Shown in pieces: positions 11,827-24,534 of a stretch of DNA of 64,000 nt (positions within the stretch are counted from its first letter, which is position 1; the number at the start of each line of letters is the position of its first letter). The translations under genes were made by a program, and so were the position numbers. The DNA is from Caenorhabditis remanei (taxonomy: Eukaryota; Nematoda; Chromadorea; Rhabditida; Rhabditidae). The notes under the pieces are model-generated. The model saw only the letters and a list, made by a program, of their open reading frames with translations, was not told the DNA's origin and did not search any database. The stretch spans positions 13,206,001-13,270,000 of the forward strand of contig NC_071331.1 of the NCBI RefSeq assembly GCF_010183535.1, read 5' to 3'.

Positions 11827-13497
11827 ATGTTCTACAATATGTTCTGTCATCTTTTTCTGTTACTTCTCATGATGATGCTAGTTGGATCAGCCTATTCAAA
11901 GGGATTTTCAAAGGTACTGTAAAACCCGAATATCTGGATTCCAACGAATTAATTCCAGCAAATCAGTGATTCTGGAAGGTTGGAAGGGCAGATTATCGAA
12001 GAGAAAGTTCCATGTGAAATGCCAGCAATCACTCCACAACTTCCGACAAGGATTCGGTCAAAGTGAGTTTAGATTTCAAGTTCTAAGTAATAATTTATTC
12101 GCGAGGATCACTATTTCCATCATCTCTTCATTTCCAGAATCGAGTTAATCTGGCAACACGTTGAGAAAAATGGAAACTGCTGGATCGAAATGGCTCAAAC
12201 GCGAAACGTTCTACTCCGTTTGACTTCTGCAGAAAAGTCGGTTCTCCTCCGAAAATCAAGAAAAGAATGCAAAGTTCCATCGGTTGTTCATGCTCTTCCA
12301 CAGAAATATCAGAGGAAAATTACGGATATTTGGGAGAAAAATATAAACGAAAAAGTGAAAAAAGAGAAGGATTGTTGGGAGCAACAGAGGAAAACTAGGT
12401 GAGAATCAAAAGATAAGATGACGTGGGACTAACGTTTTCTTTCTAACGAAGAACCGTTAAAACAACTTTTATTGTTCTGATTGTTGCAAGGTCTGTCGAA
12501 CACGGCATGGTTCAAAATAATGTTCGTTTTTAACATTTTACTTGTAAGTTATATAATTGAACTTCTGTTTTTGCAGACTGCTTCTTCTCAACCTTCCAAT
12601 GGGGGTCAAATTCCATCCACCAGCATTCGAATGTGCTCTTCCACACTTCTACAACAGACTTGAACAGAGTTTACAGGTAAGAGATATGTTCCAAGTGGCA
12701 ACTCAGTTTTCAGTTTTTATTTCAAATTTAGAAGGTCTGAAACCGTAACCGTTCCCCTAAAAAATTTTGTAGTTTTGTGACCATAAATCAATTTGAAGTG
12801 GGGGTTGTCCCACTTGAAATTCATTGTCCATTCCGTTCTTTTTACCCATTTCAAAGTGTCATTTCGGTCGGAGAAATAGACATTTTGAATCACTAATGAC
12901 CTCCAATTACATCTTCTGAAATGGTCAAGAAAATGGGAAAAAACGAGGGACAAGATGTTTAAAATTTTTTCGAGCAAGGCGTGATTCTTGATCATTTTCT
13001 TCTTTTCTGAGTCACACGTTGATGAGAATTCCAAAATTAAAAACGACAAGTGACCTATCTTTTAGATTTCCCATCACGTAGATCAAATGAAAAGATAAAG
13101 GTCTTCTCTGTCACGAAATTTCTTAAATTTAGACCACCTGTCAGTTCGTAAATCTCTAGATAAGATCGGAACAAAGTTCGAATTCAAAGAAAAATTCTTC
13201 GGAACAATACACAGTTTTTGCAGGAGAAATTGAGAGATATTTGGAAGGGATACAAGAAAGGAAGTAGTTGTGTCGAGCAAATCGATCGACAAATTCAACT
13301 TTTGGAGTCAAATGATATCTCGTTGAAATCTTTTCAGGTACATATTTTTGTTTTTCAAGCCATCCAATTATGATTCACCAATCACCTAATATCCATCACT
13401 TCTACAGTATTAATTCTTGCAGATGCCACCTCCATCGATGTTCCGAAAACAACGAGAAGTGAGAAGAAAACTGAGAAGACGTGCAAACGTTGCATAA
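11827..13497 (+). CDS. Small secreted protein with three internal repeats
   Basis: I do not recognise this family. The ATG at 11827 comes one base after a TTTTCCAG acceptor. A strong signal peptide follows (MFYNMFCHLFLLLLMMMLVGS). Six exons can be joined in frame, ending at TAA 13497, for about 240 residues. The mature part is basic and holds three similar units of about 60 residues. Each has a KI/KL..IW anchor (IELIWQHV, ITDIWEKN, LRDIWKGY), then a cysteine 8-14 residues on (NCWIEM, DCWEQQ, SCVEQI), then a leucine-rich step (NVLLRL, LLLLNL, IQLLES). In units 1 and 2 a second cysteine sits in KECKVP and FECALP. The C-terminus is very basic (REVRRKLRRRANVA). A poly(A)-type signal lies near 13650. 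Confidence 0.75.
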
Positions 13498-16400
13498 TTT
13501 ATGGTTGGAAATGGCCCAAAAGAATACAAAAATATCGACAATGCGGGATGAGAGATGTTTTACGAAAATTGATAATAATTGCTTTTGTTCCAGATTTCAT
13601 GTTGTTTAGCTTTCTATCGGTGATAATGTAAATACTTGAGAAAAAATTAATAAAATGTATATACGTTTCAGAAAAAAGTACTTTTATTCATGTTAGTACA
13701 TAAATTAGTTTTGCAAATTGAACAGTGTGATTGGAATTCGAGGATGTTTCCAGATTTACAACCATTTTGAAACAGATGAATATGTCCGTCATCAGAAAAA
13801 TAAACTCGATTCATGTGAGAAACTGTTGATCCGTTTCAAGTAGTTTGGAAAGATGGATCTGCTGATGAATATTGCCAAATGAAACTAACCTGAAATTTTT
13901 ACTTTCTAAATTTTAATTTTGATTCAGAATTCTCGAATACCCAAACATTTCAAACACATTCTATTTTTGGTTTCCAGATCCGTGTGATCCTTGAAGAAAT
14001 CAGTTCCCATGACGCATCGTTTCACACTTTTGCCAAAAGAAGAAGAAGATTCATCACTCTTCTTTCGGGGGATTCCCATACGGTCAAATCAAAGAAGAGT
14101 ATACAGTTTCGAGAGAATCACAGAGACATTATTTATTTGTTTTTCTTTTCATATTTGTTTCCTCGATCACCGCAGAGCAGCCATCCAGTCAGAAAGAAAT
14201 GAGTCATTTCCGATGGACACAGATACTTTTTTCGAGTCTACCTGATGATTATTTGTGTGTCTTTGCATTTTTGAGTGACACGGAAACAACCAGAATCACT
14301 CGATTTTTTGTCGTGTTGGCATCGTGGGAACCTTTTTGATTTTGATGGTTTTTCACTCGTATCGTACAGAAAACGGATGAATGTCCTCTTATTTTTCTTT
14401 TTCTGCAACACTTTTCCATTTATAGGTGTGGCTATAAACATTCATTCGATCATAAACTTTCGATAACATGCATCCCCAGTTTTCCGTTTTCTCTGGATGA
14501 TTTCTATTTTTTGGGACGGTTTTCGGGAAAAGACACACCTAGGATTCTCATATTTCTGCTATTTTCGAGAAAGCAAAAATTGAATCAGAACAGTTTCAAT
14601 GTGAATTAACTTGTTGCATGTTGGTGGATCTCTCTGCCAGAAAATTTAAAGTCATTTGCTAGGGAAGATGCGGAAATAAGATTATTCGAAAACTGAGATC
14701 ACCCTGGATTTATAGATGAATGACAGTAATCAAATTATTCAATTCCAAAACTTTTACTGTAATTACTATAATTCAGTCTATTAAGAACTTTGTTTATTGA
14801 AGAGTTTCGGATGAAGAGTTCCCCTTCTCCCGTTTTATAGAAACGCAACATTATGAAAAAAAACTATTCACTCTTAGTCATCCCATTTTAGTTACCATCT
14901 GAACGGACCTTCATTCAATTTCTCACCTTCCCACTTCATCATCCTCCCAAATATTTGATAAAATGATTGTTCTCCTCCTCCTTCATTCTACTCCAAAACC
15001 ATACAATTGTATGCATGAATCATGACCTTCTTCTTCTTCCCAAATGCAACTCGCCCGAAAACTGTTATGAATTGGAATATAGAAGGATGTGTTGAAGAAG
15101 AAAAAGTGAGCAAATATGGACGTTCCCTATGCATAATACCCCTCTGATGCTATTGCATGACCTTGCCGCATCTTGTATTGAGATGCTTTAGGATCCAATA
15201 TAAATATATATATATGTATTGTTTTTAATAAGGGGATAATTGTAGGTTTATATGGGGATAGGGGAAAGGATAGATACTTGAGATGAGTTTATTGTTTTTA
15301 CCGGAAAAGAGTTGATACTTCGGAAGATGGATGAGTTTAGAATGAGATTAGAACAGTCTCATTTCAAAATGATGAGTCAGTAAGGTCTTGAAAACTGTGT
15401 TATTCCAGTTTCTTTAACTCTCCAGGAGCATCTCCAAAACAAAAGAACAATGCCACAATGACAGTTTTCCCTCATTGTGCTCCTCTGATTCTCTGATTCT
15501 CTAATCCTCTCTGTCTCTCTGTACTATCTCGTTATCTCTCTTACTGTCTTCTAGTCAACCAACAAACAAAATGCAGTATTTTTCTCTCTTTTCCGTGAAG
15601 CTTTTCCCTCTTTTCCTCCACCTTTTCCCCCATCTCGGCCCGCCATAAACTTTTCTCTAATCTGTTGTCAATTTCTCTGTTTACTCTTTTTTGATCTTGT
15701 TGTCAAACGAGGAAAGAAGGGGACGTCTTTTTCTCCTCGTGTACAACCAAACACAATAATACAGTTTACGACTCAAAACGGTTCTTACACGTAGAGAAAC
15801 ACATGACAACTCTGGGAGGTGAGAAATTAAATAGAAGTTTAGAAATTCTAGAGTTCAGTTTTCTTTATGAAGCCTCCTTTTGGATGGAGAATGTCTTTAA
15901 GTATTCACTTATCTCTTCTGGAAACAACTTCATACTAAAAAGAGTTTTTTCTGTCCTTTCACTAGTTTCTTAAAAGGTGACTCATAAAAAAATGCCCCCC
16001 GCATCATGACTTCGTTCTCTCTTGGCTCTGCCAGTTTTCATTTGGGACTGTTATTTTGAAACTTTACTGAAACTTCGTTATTTCTAATCCCTTTAAATTT
16101 GAAAGATTAATGATTCGCTTTGTTATTTCTAGAGCATTCAAATTTTAGTTCTCTCAATTCGTTTCTGATGGAAATGGCTTTCAAGGAATGCTGACCCGCT
16201 CAATTATGTCTGTATCAGCTCTAATTTTGATTAACAATTTTACATTACTAGTCAGAGTCACCCGAGGGACACATGCTAACAACGTTTCTGTTTCACATTG
16301 CCCACAATTACCATTTTCAGCAGTGTCAGTAGTAATGTTGCAGTTGCATGAGTGTACACATTCTATGTGAAAAATTCTTGATTGTTTAAATCGAACTTCT

Positions 16401-18297
16401 AATGTTTCCAAATTCTTTCCGTTAAGCCGGTTATTACCTGATAACATTTGATGCACTTTTGCGTTTTATGACTGTGAAAACTGATCAGCAGCACCCTCAA
16501 AATCATTTACTTTTCCTCCCGAAAATTACCCATTTATAGTATTTCCGAGCAATCAATAGTAACTGTCCATTTGATGGTATACTTATTTTTCTTCTCCTCC
16601 TTCTCCTACTTTTTCTTTTCTCCTTCTTATCATTTTTTTGATGATATGACTCACAAACATGGACTCCTCCGCCAGAAATCTCTAAATTCTCTTTCTTTTT
16701 CATTTTCTCTCTTTCATTTTTCACTTTCTTATTGTTTACCTTTCGTTTCCTCTCGTTTTGCCGCTTTTCTGTATATTTTTGGTTGAAATTCTACACTCTC
16801 TTCTTCTTCTTTTCTCCTTTTTTGGGAATCGAAACATATTACTCATCTTCTTCTTTTCCCAATATATGCATATTTTCTTGAGTGGGAGATGGTTGGGATG
16901 AACAGCTCTCTTTTGTACGTTCCACTCTCTTTTCAATTTTGAATTTGATTCTGTGCAAAACGGGGGAATAGGAAGAAAACTGTACGATTTTTTTTTGATA
17001 TTGAAAAAAGTTTTGCTGGGAAAAATAGTGTTTCAGAGTTCTCGTATTTTCAGTCTTATTTCACTTCTATACTAGAAACTGAAAAGTTCATTTTTCAAAG
17101 TTCTTATCGAATGCTAAAGCTGAATTGACCAGCGGGGTATGAAAATTCTCCCGAGTTTCTAAATGATAATTTTTTTTCTACACGTCTAGAGATCTGAAAT
17201 TATAAAGATTGTTCAGAGGTTCCGGACAGTTTTTTCATGCTCTTGTTGAGTACAGTATTGATTTCAACATGAGTATGACTCAGCAATGCTGGAACAACAT
17301 AAACACTTCACTGTTTCAATGAAATCATAAAAATATGAAATTGAAACCTCAATTATTCTTTCCATGGACTCTAGAAGTTACTTGTTTCTAATTCAAAACC
17401 TTCATTTCCTCTCATCCCTTCCGAATCATTCCGTAGTCCTCTTTCTCATTCTTGCCCTTTGACATGAAGCCAATTAGCATTTTATCGTGTCGATTCAATT
17501 CATAAATGCGCTAGAGTTCTTATGTTTTCCTCTTTCTCCCTCACACATGTACACAAAAGACATTATGTCGGCACAGCCGAATCCACTTGATCTGAAGAAG
17601 AAGACACCTCTTCCTTCTCTTTGTGATTTTTCGAAAATTTGAATAATTTTTGATGAGTTTTGAAGAATTCCAATTTGCCGGTATCTTTGGTTTTAACAAA
17701 AATGGTTTGTTGATATTTAGACCAATCCCTTTAGCGCTTTGAACTCTTGGATGAATATTCATAACTGACCTGTAGGATTCGAACTGTTTCAGCTGATTTC
17801 CCAAACCTTGCCATTTCGTATTTGCAACTAATCCCCCTCATTCACAGCTCATAACCTATCCATCCAACAAGAAAAAAACCAGTTTCCATGCACGTAACTT
17901 CTTCCAGAAAGACCACTCCTTCTTGTTACTCACCCCCTCCTTCCCCATCAATATTTACTTCTCTCGGGTATCCATTTCACCTTTTTTCTGCTGCTCTATG
18001 TCTCAAAGTGTACTTACTTTCTTGCTTTCTATAATAATATCTGTGTTGAAATTGTGTCAAACCCATTAGTCTCCCCATTTCCATTTCGGCGCAATCGTTT
18101 TTTCCCTTTACTCACTCATTTTTCATCCGTTCAAAAAGATTTTCTAGTAAGATAAAGAAATAAGAATTATGATAGGAGGCGGAGAAGAACTACCTGACAC
18201 CTTTTAGAGGTCATCTCAAACAATTTCTATCGCTCATTTGCATATGTTTGCTTTTTCGTTTCTTCTTCGATTCCAATCAGAAAATGTAAATTTCAGA
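13498..18297. other. 4.8-kb gene-poor stretch
   Basis: No gene can be supported. The stretch has polypyrimidine tracts, AT-rich runs (for example TATATATATATG at about 15200) and short open frames lacking domains. The last 60 bases, ending TTTCAG before 18298, belong to the next gene's 5' region. Confidence 0.4.
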
Positions 18298-20804
18298 ATG
18301 AAAACCCGAAGGACCTTATCAATTATAACGTGTTTGTCAGTTCTGCTCACTGCCATCAATGCTCAATACCAAATAAATAATCAGAATCAGAATCCATATC
18401 AACAGTATGGGCAACAGGGACAGAATACCAATACCAATGCGAACACACATACTGGATTCGGGGTGAGTTTTCAGAAATTTATTTTAAAAAAAAGGAAAAC
18501 GGCTAGCGATTGCGAATATTTCAATACTTGTAAAATTTTAGAAACATAATTTTTTGTTCAACTTTTCCGAAATTTTGCAACTTTTCAGTCCCAATCACAA
18601 TCGTTTGGAAATGCAAATGCCAACTCATGGGGTTCTGGATCCTCTTCAAACACTCAGAATCAATTGCAATCCGGATATCAGAACAATCAAAACAGAGGAG
18701 TGTTCAATAACCAGGCTATAACTCCATTCGGATCAGCCAATAATAACACAGTAAGCTTGTCTTCTGAAAAGAGAGATCTTTCTCAATCAATCACATTTTA
18801 GCACACGAATACGAACAAAGGAGTGACAATTCAATTCCAACTCCGTGGATATTCCAATCCATCATCAGCCCTTCCAAACAGTCAAACTTGTGTTTGTCCT
18901 GCTGGATACACTTGCTCTTTCCTTAAAACTTCTCCAAAATGTTACTTTGCCTTCACTTTCATCGTTTCATCTCCAGAGTAAGTGCTCAATTACATTTCTC
19001 AGTGATAGTATAATAATGAATTTTTAGTGAAAGTGTTCGTTACCAAGACACTGACTTCTTCTACTTGGATGGCAACGGACAACTTCCACAATCTTCTCAA
19101 GGGCAATGGAGTCAGAACTACGTCATGAACCTTCCATCTAAACCTGTAGGTTTTTCTTAATTATTGCGTCAAGTAATCTGAATTAATTTCAGGCCGCCAT
19201 CGATGTATTTGCCCATCATTTGGGAGCAGTCATTACTCAAAACGGTCAATTGGTTCAAGATGACACTCTGACTCATGTCGACACATTTGTCGTCCCACTT
19301 TCTGATACTCTTCCAGCTGTTGAAGGAGTTCAAAATATGAATCAGCAGAGGACATATCAGGGAAAACTTTTGGGAACAAGGTTTGTGTCTATATTGTTAC
19401 AGTCCAATATGACTGGAGAAAGTTGATAGATTAATTGTTTTGTTGAAACAGTAACTATAGTTTTCCAATTTTTTGTTTCCAAATTTCTAATGAAATTCCA
19501 GTTTTCCACTCTCTTTTTAATGGCATTTCCACGCTTTTTCTAGAATAGAATTTTAAACTATTTCTCAGCCTCGCGGTATGGGATAATTTTGAATATTTGT
19601 TTTGCAGTCTCTCAATGTCATTCTCCATCTCTTGCACCGGATCTCTTATCGGACCTTCATGTGATTTGACCTGCAAAGCATCCCATGTTAATGCCAACGT
19701 AGCTGCATGTCAATCGAATTCAACTGGTTTCTTCTCAATCTGTAATTATATTTCAAATGGACAAGTTGATAACTGCAAGAATTGTCCATGGGGAATCAGA
19801 GACTCCACTTATTGTCAAGATGACCGAGGAAGTGTTTTGGATCCAAGAGAAGCGGTTAGTGTCATAGACATCAAGAATATTTATGTTAAACTTTGATGTG
19901 AACAAAATGTTGTTAAAAAACATTTCAAATTCATCCAATTTTTTCCAGGGACTCGTCGGAAGTGGATGGCAAACAGCAACAATCATTCTTGCAATTCTTA
20001 CATTCATCTTCCTTTTGCTTCTTTGTGCTCTCGTTGTTTTCACGTGTCTTAGGTAGGAGATCACAAAGCAACATCTTCTCAAATCATCTTTTTCCAGAAA
20101 TCGTCGTGCTCCAGTTGAAAAAGAAATGATCACTTTCCAAAGAACATCAAGTGATCGTGAACCACTTCACAGTAAACCGAATAGAGAAGCAGCCACTTTC
20201 AGACAAGATTCGACTGAGAACTCAAGAAGAGCAATGCTTCCACCACAGGATGCGAAGCCAATTAGTAAGTTTTCGAGGAAGAAAAATTCCTTTTGGTGAT
20301 TTATGGAATAATCTAGTTTTTCTGTTTCGAAAACATTGGAAATCTTTTAAAAGAATTCTTCCGGTACTAGTTTGATGCGAGTTCAAATTTCCTGTCATAT
20401 TAATTTGTAGACGATCCACTGTTCACCTCTGTCTGAAATTGTCTCCTATCCCAAATCTATGTCGTCTTTCGTTCGATCTCCATCATCACCTTCAGCCTCA
20501 TAATCTTTCAATGAAAAACTAATTGGTAAGACCTCTCTTCTCCCAGTAAATGTCATTTGCTTGCCCTTGTCTGTCCCATATTTCGGTTTTTCTTTCCAGT
20601 CCAAAAGCATGAGGTTGGAGGTGATGGTAAATCTTTTCTTCTAAGTGAAATGATTTTATACAGATTTTTCTCAAAGTTAAACTAAAAATTACAGGATCAG
20701 CAATGCGAAAACCGAATTATTCACCAGTGAATCCAAACGAGAGAGATGATTCCAGTTTTGCAAGTGATGTTCCAGTTCGACCGAGTCGAAGTGAAGTTGT
20801 CTGA
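18298..20804 (+). CDS. Notch-ligand-like (DSL-like) type I membrane protein
   Basis: The ATG follows TTTCAGA, a likely trans-splice site, and opens a signal peptide ([17 protein letters not shown]). A glutamine/asparagine-rich stretch of about 100 residues comes next. Then there is a block like the N-terminal domain of Notch ligands: [15 protein letters not shown], three cysteines, and [17 protein letters not shown] fits the following C2-like part. A cysteine block spaced like a DSL domain follows ([15 protein letters not shown], then VAACQ and FSICNY). There are no tandem EGF repeats. A single membrane span ([20 protein letters not shown]) leads to a tail of about 100 residues with basic and serine-rich stretches. 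The last exons join through ATC CAA AAG to RPSRSEVV and TGA at 20804. The gene structure is clear, but the family call is by pattern only. Confidence 0.7.
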
Positions 20805-23465
20805 AAATCCTCTTGATTTCCATTGTTTTCTGTAATGTATCATCTTCAATTATCGTCTTGAAACCCAGTTTTTCCCATTTTCTTTCATTGAAATATTGAC
20901 AGATTTTATAGAATTCCGGTTTGTTCTTTTTTGGTTTTTAAAAATCTTTCTTTTTTATTGAGTATCTTGAAAAATTCTCAAGTTTTAATGAGAATACCGT
21001 ACTCCTTCCTATTCCTCCGATTCTCTCATCTATTAAATTTACTATAAAGTGCCAACTCATGACCTCCTTTAATTGTTTCCATTGACTTCTTCTTCCAAAT
21101 ATTTATGCTGATTTTTTAAACTGAAAACCCTCTGGTGGATAATAAAAATTGATAATCAAAATCCCCTTGTTGACTACAAAACAAAAGGAATTCAAAGAAA
21201 CTTGACGTAGTAACTTTCAATTTCTTCTGATTCACACTGCAATTTTGCACACAATTCCGAGAAGGAGTACATTCATCTTCCAAGAACACAAACAGCTGTC
21301 CATGTGCTAATCCTAGATTCAAACGCCTTCTCATGAACCTTCACCCCTATTTTTTCGTATTCCATTCTGCGTCTCTTCATCTTCTGCACTCTCTCTGTCC
21401 ATATCTTCCGGTCAACTCGTTGACCCCTCTTACAATGGTGTCATAGCAACCGAATTAAGATGAAATCCAATATTTCTTGAAATTTCGAATTTATTTTAAA
21501 ATCATTTTTATAAAATCGGTTTAAAAAAAAAACTCCAGAAAATGCTTAAAATCGAGAAATTTATCTCGGAATTTATATTCTATGTGTTGACATCTGTTCA
21601 TTTATCATCTCATGTTAACTCCTTTGATCTCTCCTTTTCGTAATCCTTCCATATATAAATAATCAGAAACAAAAGCCCAAAATAAAAAAAGAAATCGTAG
21701 TAGTAATCTCTCCCCCTTCCGTTCCACTCTCAATACTTCGTAGAATTCTCCAATTCTTCAGAAAAGACACGGACTTCCCGTTCTGATTCTGATAAGACTG
21801 AACTAGATATTATAGGAATATGTACTTTTGGTGTAAATATAAATAATATTCCTATTATGATAGAAGTAAAGATACAAATCGGAAATAGTGAGCAGAACAC
21901 AAGAAATGGATAGAAAAGATAGAGATAATAGAAGTGTGTTATTGTTTAAGATTCTGTCAATGTGAAGGATAAAGTATCTAATTCTGAACCTATTGAGATA
22001 AGTTAGGGTTTTAGAGGAGACAAAATTTCTAGTATGATCTCTTTTTTAGGAAATTCTAGGATGCTTTCCGAAATTGCCCCCAAACGCTCTCTGAGTTGTC
22101 CGAGCTAAAAATGTATCCTATCAAAATTTCAGTCGACATTCTGCTCAACCTTGCCCCAATATTCCATCAATCTATGTACTTCAGAAATGGACAAAGTTTT
22201 GACACTACTCCTAAACTAAACTAAAAATTAGAACCTTCTGTTATCCACTTCCTCCGTCTACCGGTACAAGTCTAGTATTCCTAAACTTTTTTCATCAAAA
22301 CAGAAGTATACTTTCTCATGATCTTATCACTTCCTTTTCCTTCCCCTTATCCTCACTATACTTCCGTTTCCTCATAATTCTTCTCCTTCTTCAGATTTCT
22401 TTTTTTGCTTCAACCTCGTTACCACCTCTCGAATACATCTAATCTCTGACTCACAGCGTTTCATTTATTCTCAGAATCACATTAGTGGAACTTATTCCGA
22501 GAAATAGTTGCATCACATTTGCGTCTTAAGACTTTTCATCTATGTTTCAGCAAAAAGCAATCCTCTAACTTTCTCTATCTCTCCACTCGTTTCCTAATGT
22601 TTTCTCTGAACATTTTTCCATCCAATTCCATGTGCACCCTCCCCTTTTTTCTCTTTCGACCACACATTTTGATTCTACGAATCCTTCTATTCCCGGTACT
22701 TCTTTTTCTTCTTCTCTCGTTGTTTTCTCAGTCATCATCTCTCCGTCAAGCCATGAGCCTCTCTCCCTTTTTCAAGCATTTCCAAGAATTCCTCTCGTTT
22801 CTCTCGCTTAACTCTCTTTTATTTAAATACTATCTCACTTTCTCTGAAATAGGACACAGGAAGGGAATGAGTGTTCCTCTCTTGGCCACGACCCGCCTTT
22901 TCAGAGAAACCCTTGAGTGGTTCTCTGTTCTTTGCAGTTTTAATACGAATTGTGGGAGGAGAGACATGGTTTTGTTTTAGGCATAATTTCCAGATAACAT
23001 CGAGATATTCCTAGAGCTTTCTTTTCTTAATTTCTGAACTCTTAAGTCTCTTCAATTCTGGAAAAGAGACGGAAAAGTAGGCGAGAAAGAACAACTACAG
23101 TAGGAACGCTCGGTTCTCATATTTCATTTTTCGGAATGGCAGATGGAGAGACTTCTTTTTCTCTTTCTCTTTTCAAAAGTTTATATTCCCTCGGAGGTTT
23201 TGAAAGGCTGCTTCAAAGTTTGTGTTTATACAGAATTCTGATTTCAACAGGAACCTAAAACAAAGAAATCCACACAAACCATCAGTATTCCAGTGATTCA
23301 ATATAAGCCAGTCCACTTGACTCGTAGAACAGAAAGTTGGATCTTATAAACTGAAAAGATTTGCTTGAATACATAAGCCTCAATTTTTCTGTTTTATTTG
23401 CATTTGAATAATCTTCCACTTCTTGAAAATGTTTATTTCCAACAACAAAGAAACTTCAGAGAAAA
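20805..23465. other. Intergenic, no gene seen
   Basis: Pyrimidine-rich sequence without supported exons. An open frame at 22519-22980 reads as low-complexity F/L/S-rich translation of CT tracts. The part just before 23466 contains CTTCAG, probably the trans-splice site of the zinc-finger gene. Confidence 0.4.
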
Positions 23466-24317
23466 ATGACCGAGGGACAAGCAATGGCCACAGCTTTCGC
23501 AATTACAACAAATCTTCCAAATTGGAGTCTTATTGGTTAGTTTTTTTTTCACTCTAGAGGGTTTTTTGTTACAAAAAAGAAAAAGGATGGTTCGTCCAAA
23601 ACGTTATATACCGTAGGATTTTGTCTGAAGTTTTGTTTGCAATCTGTTAAAATCACAAGAATTCTGAATATTTCAGTCTTTTTGGGCCACTATAATATAT
23701 GGTTACTGTTTCATGTGAATAACATGATCTCGCAGCACACGGGAAATAATATTAAAAATGAGATTTGAAGTATCGAGCTTTTTTTGATAGACAATAATCC
23801 TAATAGTCTCATTCACCATTTTCAGATGAAATCTCCATTCCACTTCTTGAAACAGGAGTTGCGACTCTTCCTGTTCTTCAAGCGGCCCTTCCTTCGGTTC
23901 TTTCAATAACTAAAGATGATGAGAAACTAAATGACAGATATTGGAAAGTACTGAGGATTGCACAACTTCAAATTGAGCATTTATTGGTGATTAATTCGGT
24001 TTCCAGTATCCTAAAAGCAAAAAGAAATTTCAGAGATCGCAGCAAGAACTTCTGAAACACATGGAGAAATTGGAAACTGAATCTGAATCCAAGCCCCTAA
24101 AGACGAAGAATATGAGATCAGAGAGGAAAACTTCTGGAGGATCCACGGAGAATTGTGAAAAGTATAAGGTAAGAGAGACTGTTCTGTAAGACAGTTCCAA
24201 CTAAATCTATGTTTTCAGTGTGCTGATTGCGGAAAAGTCTTCCTGAATGAAACATTTCTAACATCACATTTCGAACGACGTCATCCGAAAAGTGTTCAGC
24301 ATTCTGTATCTGAATGA
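23466..24317 (+). CDS. Short DZIP1/iguana-like C2H2 zinc-finger protein
   Basis: Four exons give a protein of about 155 residues. The N-terminus resembles the DZIP1-like N-terminal domain: NWSLIDEISI, a short helical stretch, then VLRIAQLQIEHLLRSQQELL, which corresponds to the conserved QL.IE.LL.SQ..L. A basic linker follows, then one C2H2 finger, CADCGKVFLNETFLTSHFER, continuing RHP, close to the DZIP1 finger. Vertebrate DZIP1 is over 800 residues and works at the ciliary base in Hedgehog signalling and ciliogenesis. This version keeps only the N-terminal domain and finger and lacks the long coiled coil. A role at nematode cilia is inference. The GT92 gene starts 217 bp downstream on the same strand. 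Confidence 0.75.
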
Positions 24318-24534
24318 AAACTTGACTTTTGAAGGTTTCCTTTTCTCCTCATCTCACTTTCAATCAATTTTCTTTTCTCTTTTTCCTGCTTATCATTTTC
24401 CGTTTGCTTCCGCAACAACTTTTATTCATCTTTTTCTTCTTTTTGCCTCTCCGCAAAACGAACAATTTGGGTCAAATGTCGCTGTTCCGATCTCTCTTTT
24501 TCTCTATTTTCTCTTTTACTTTTGTTCATTAATT

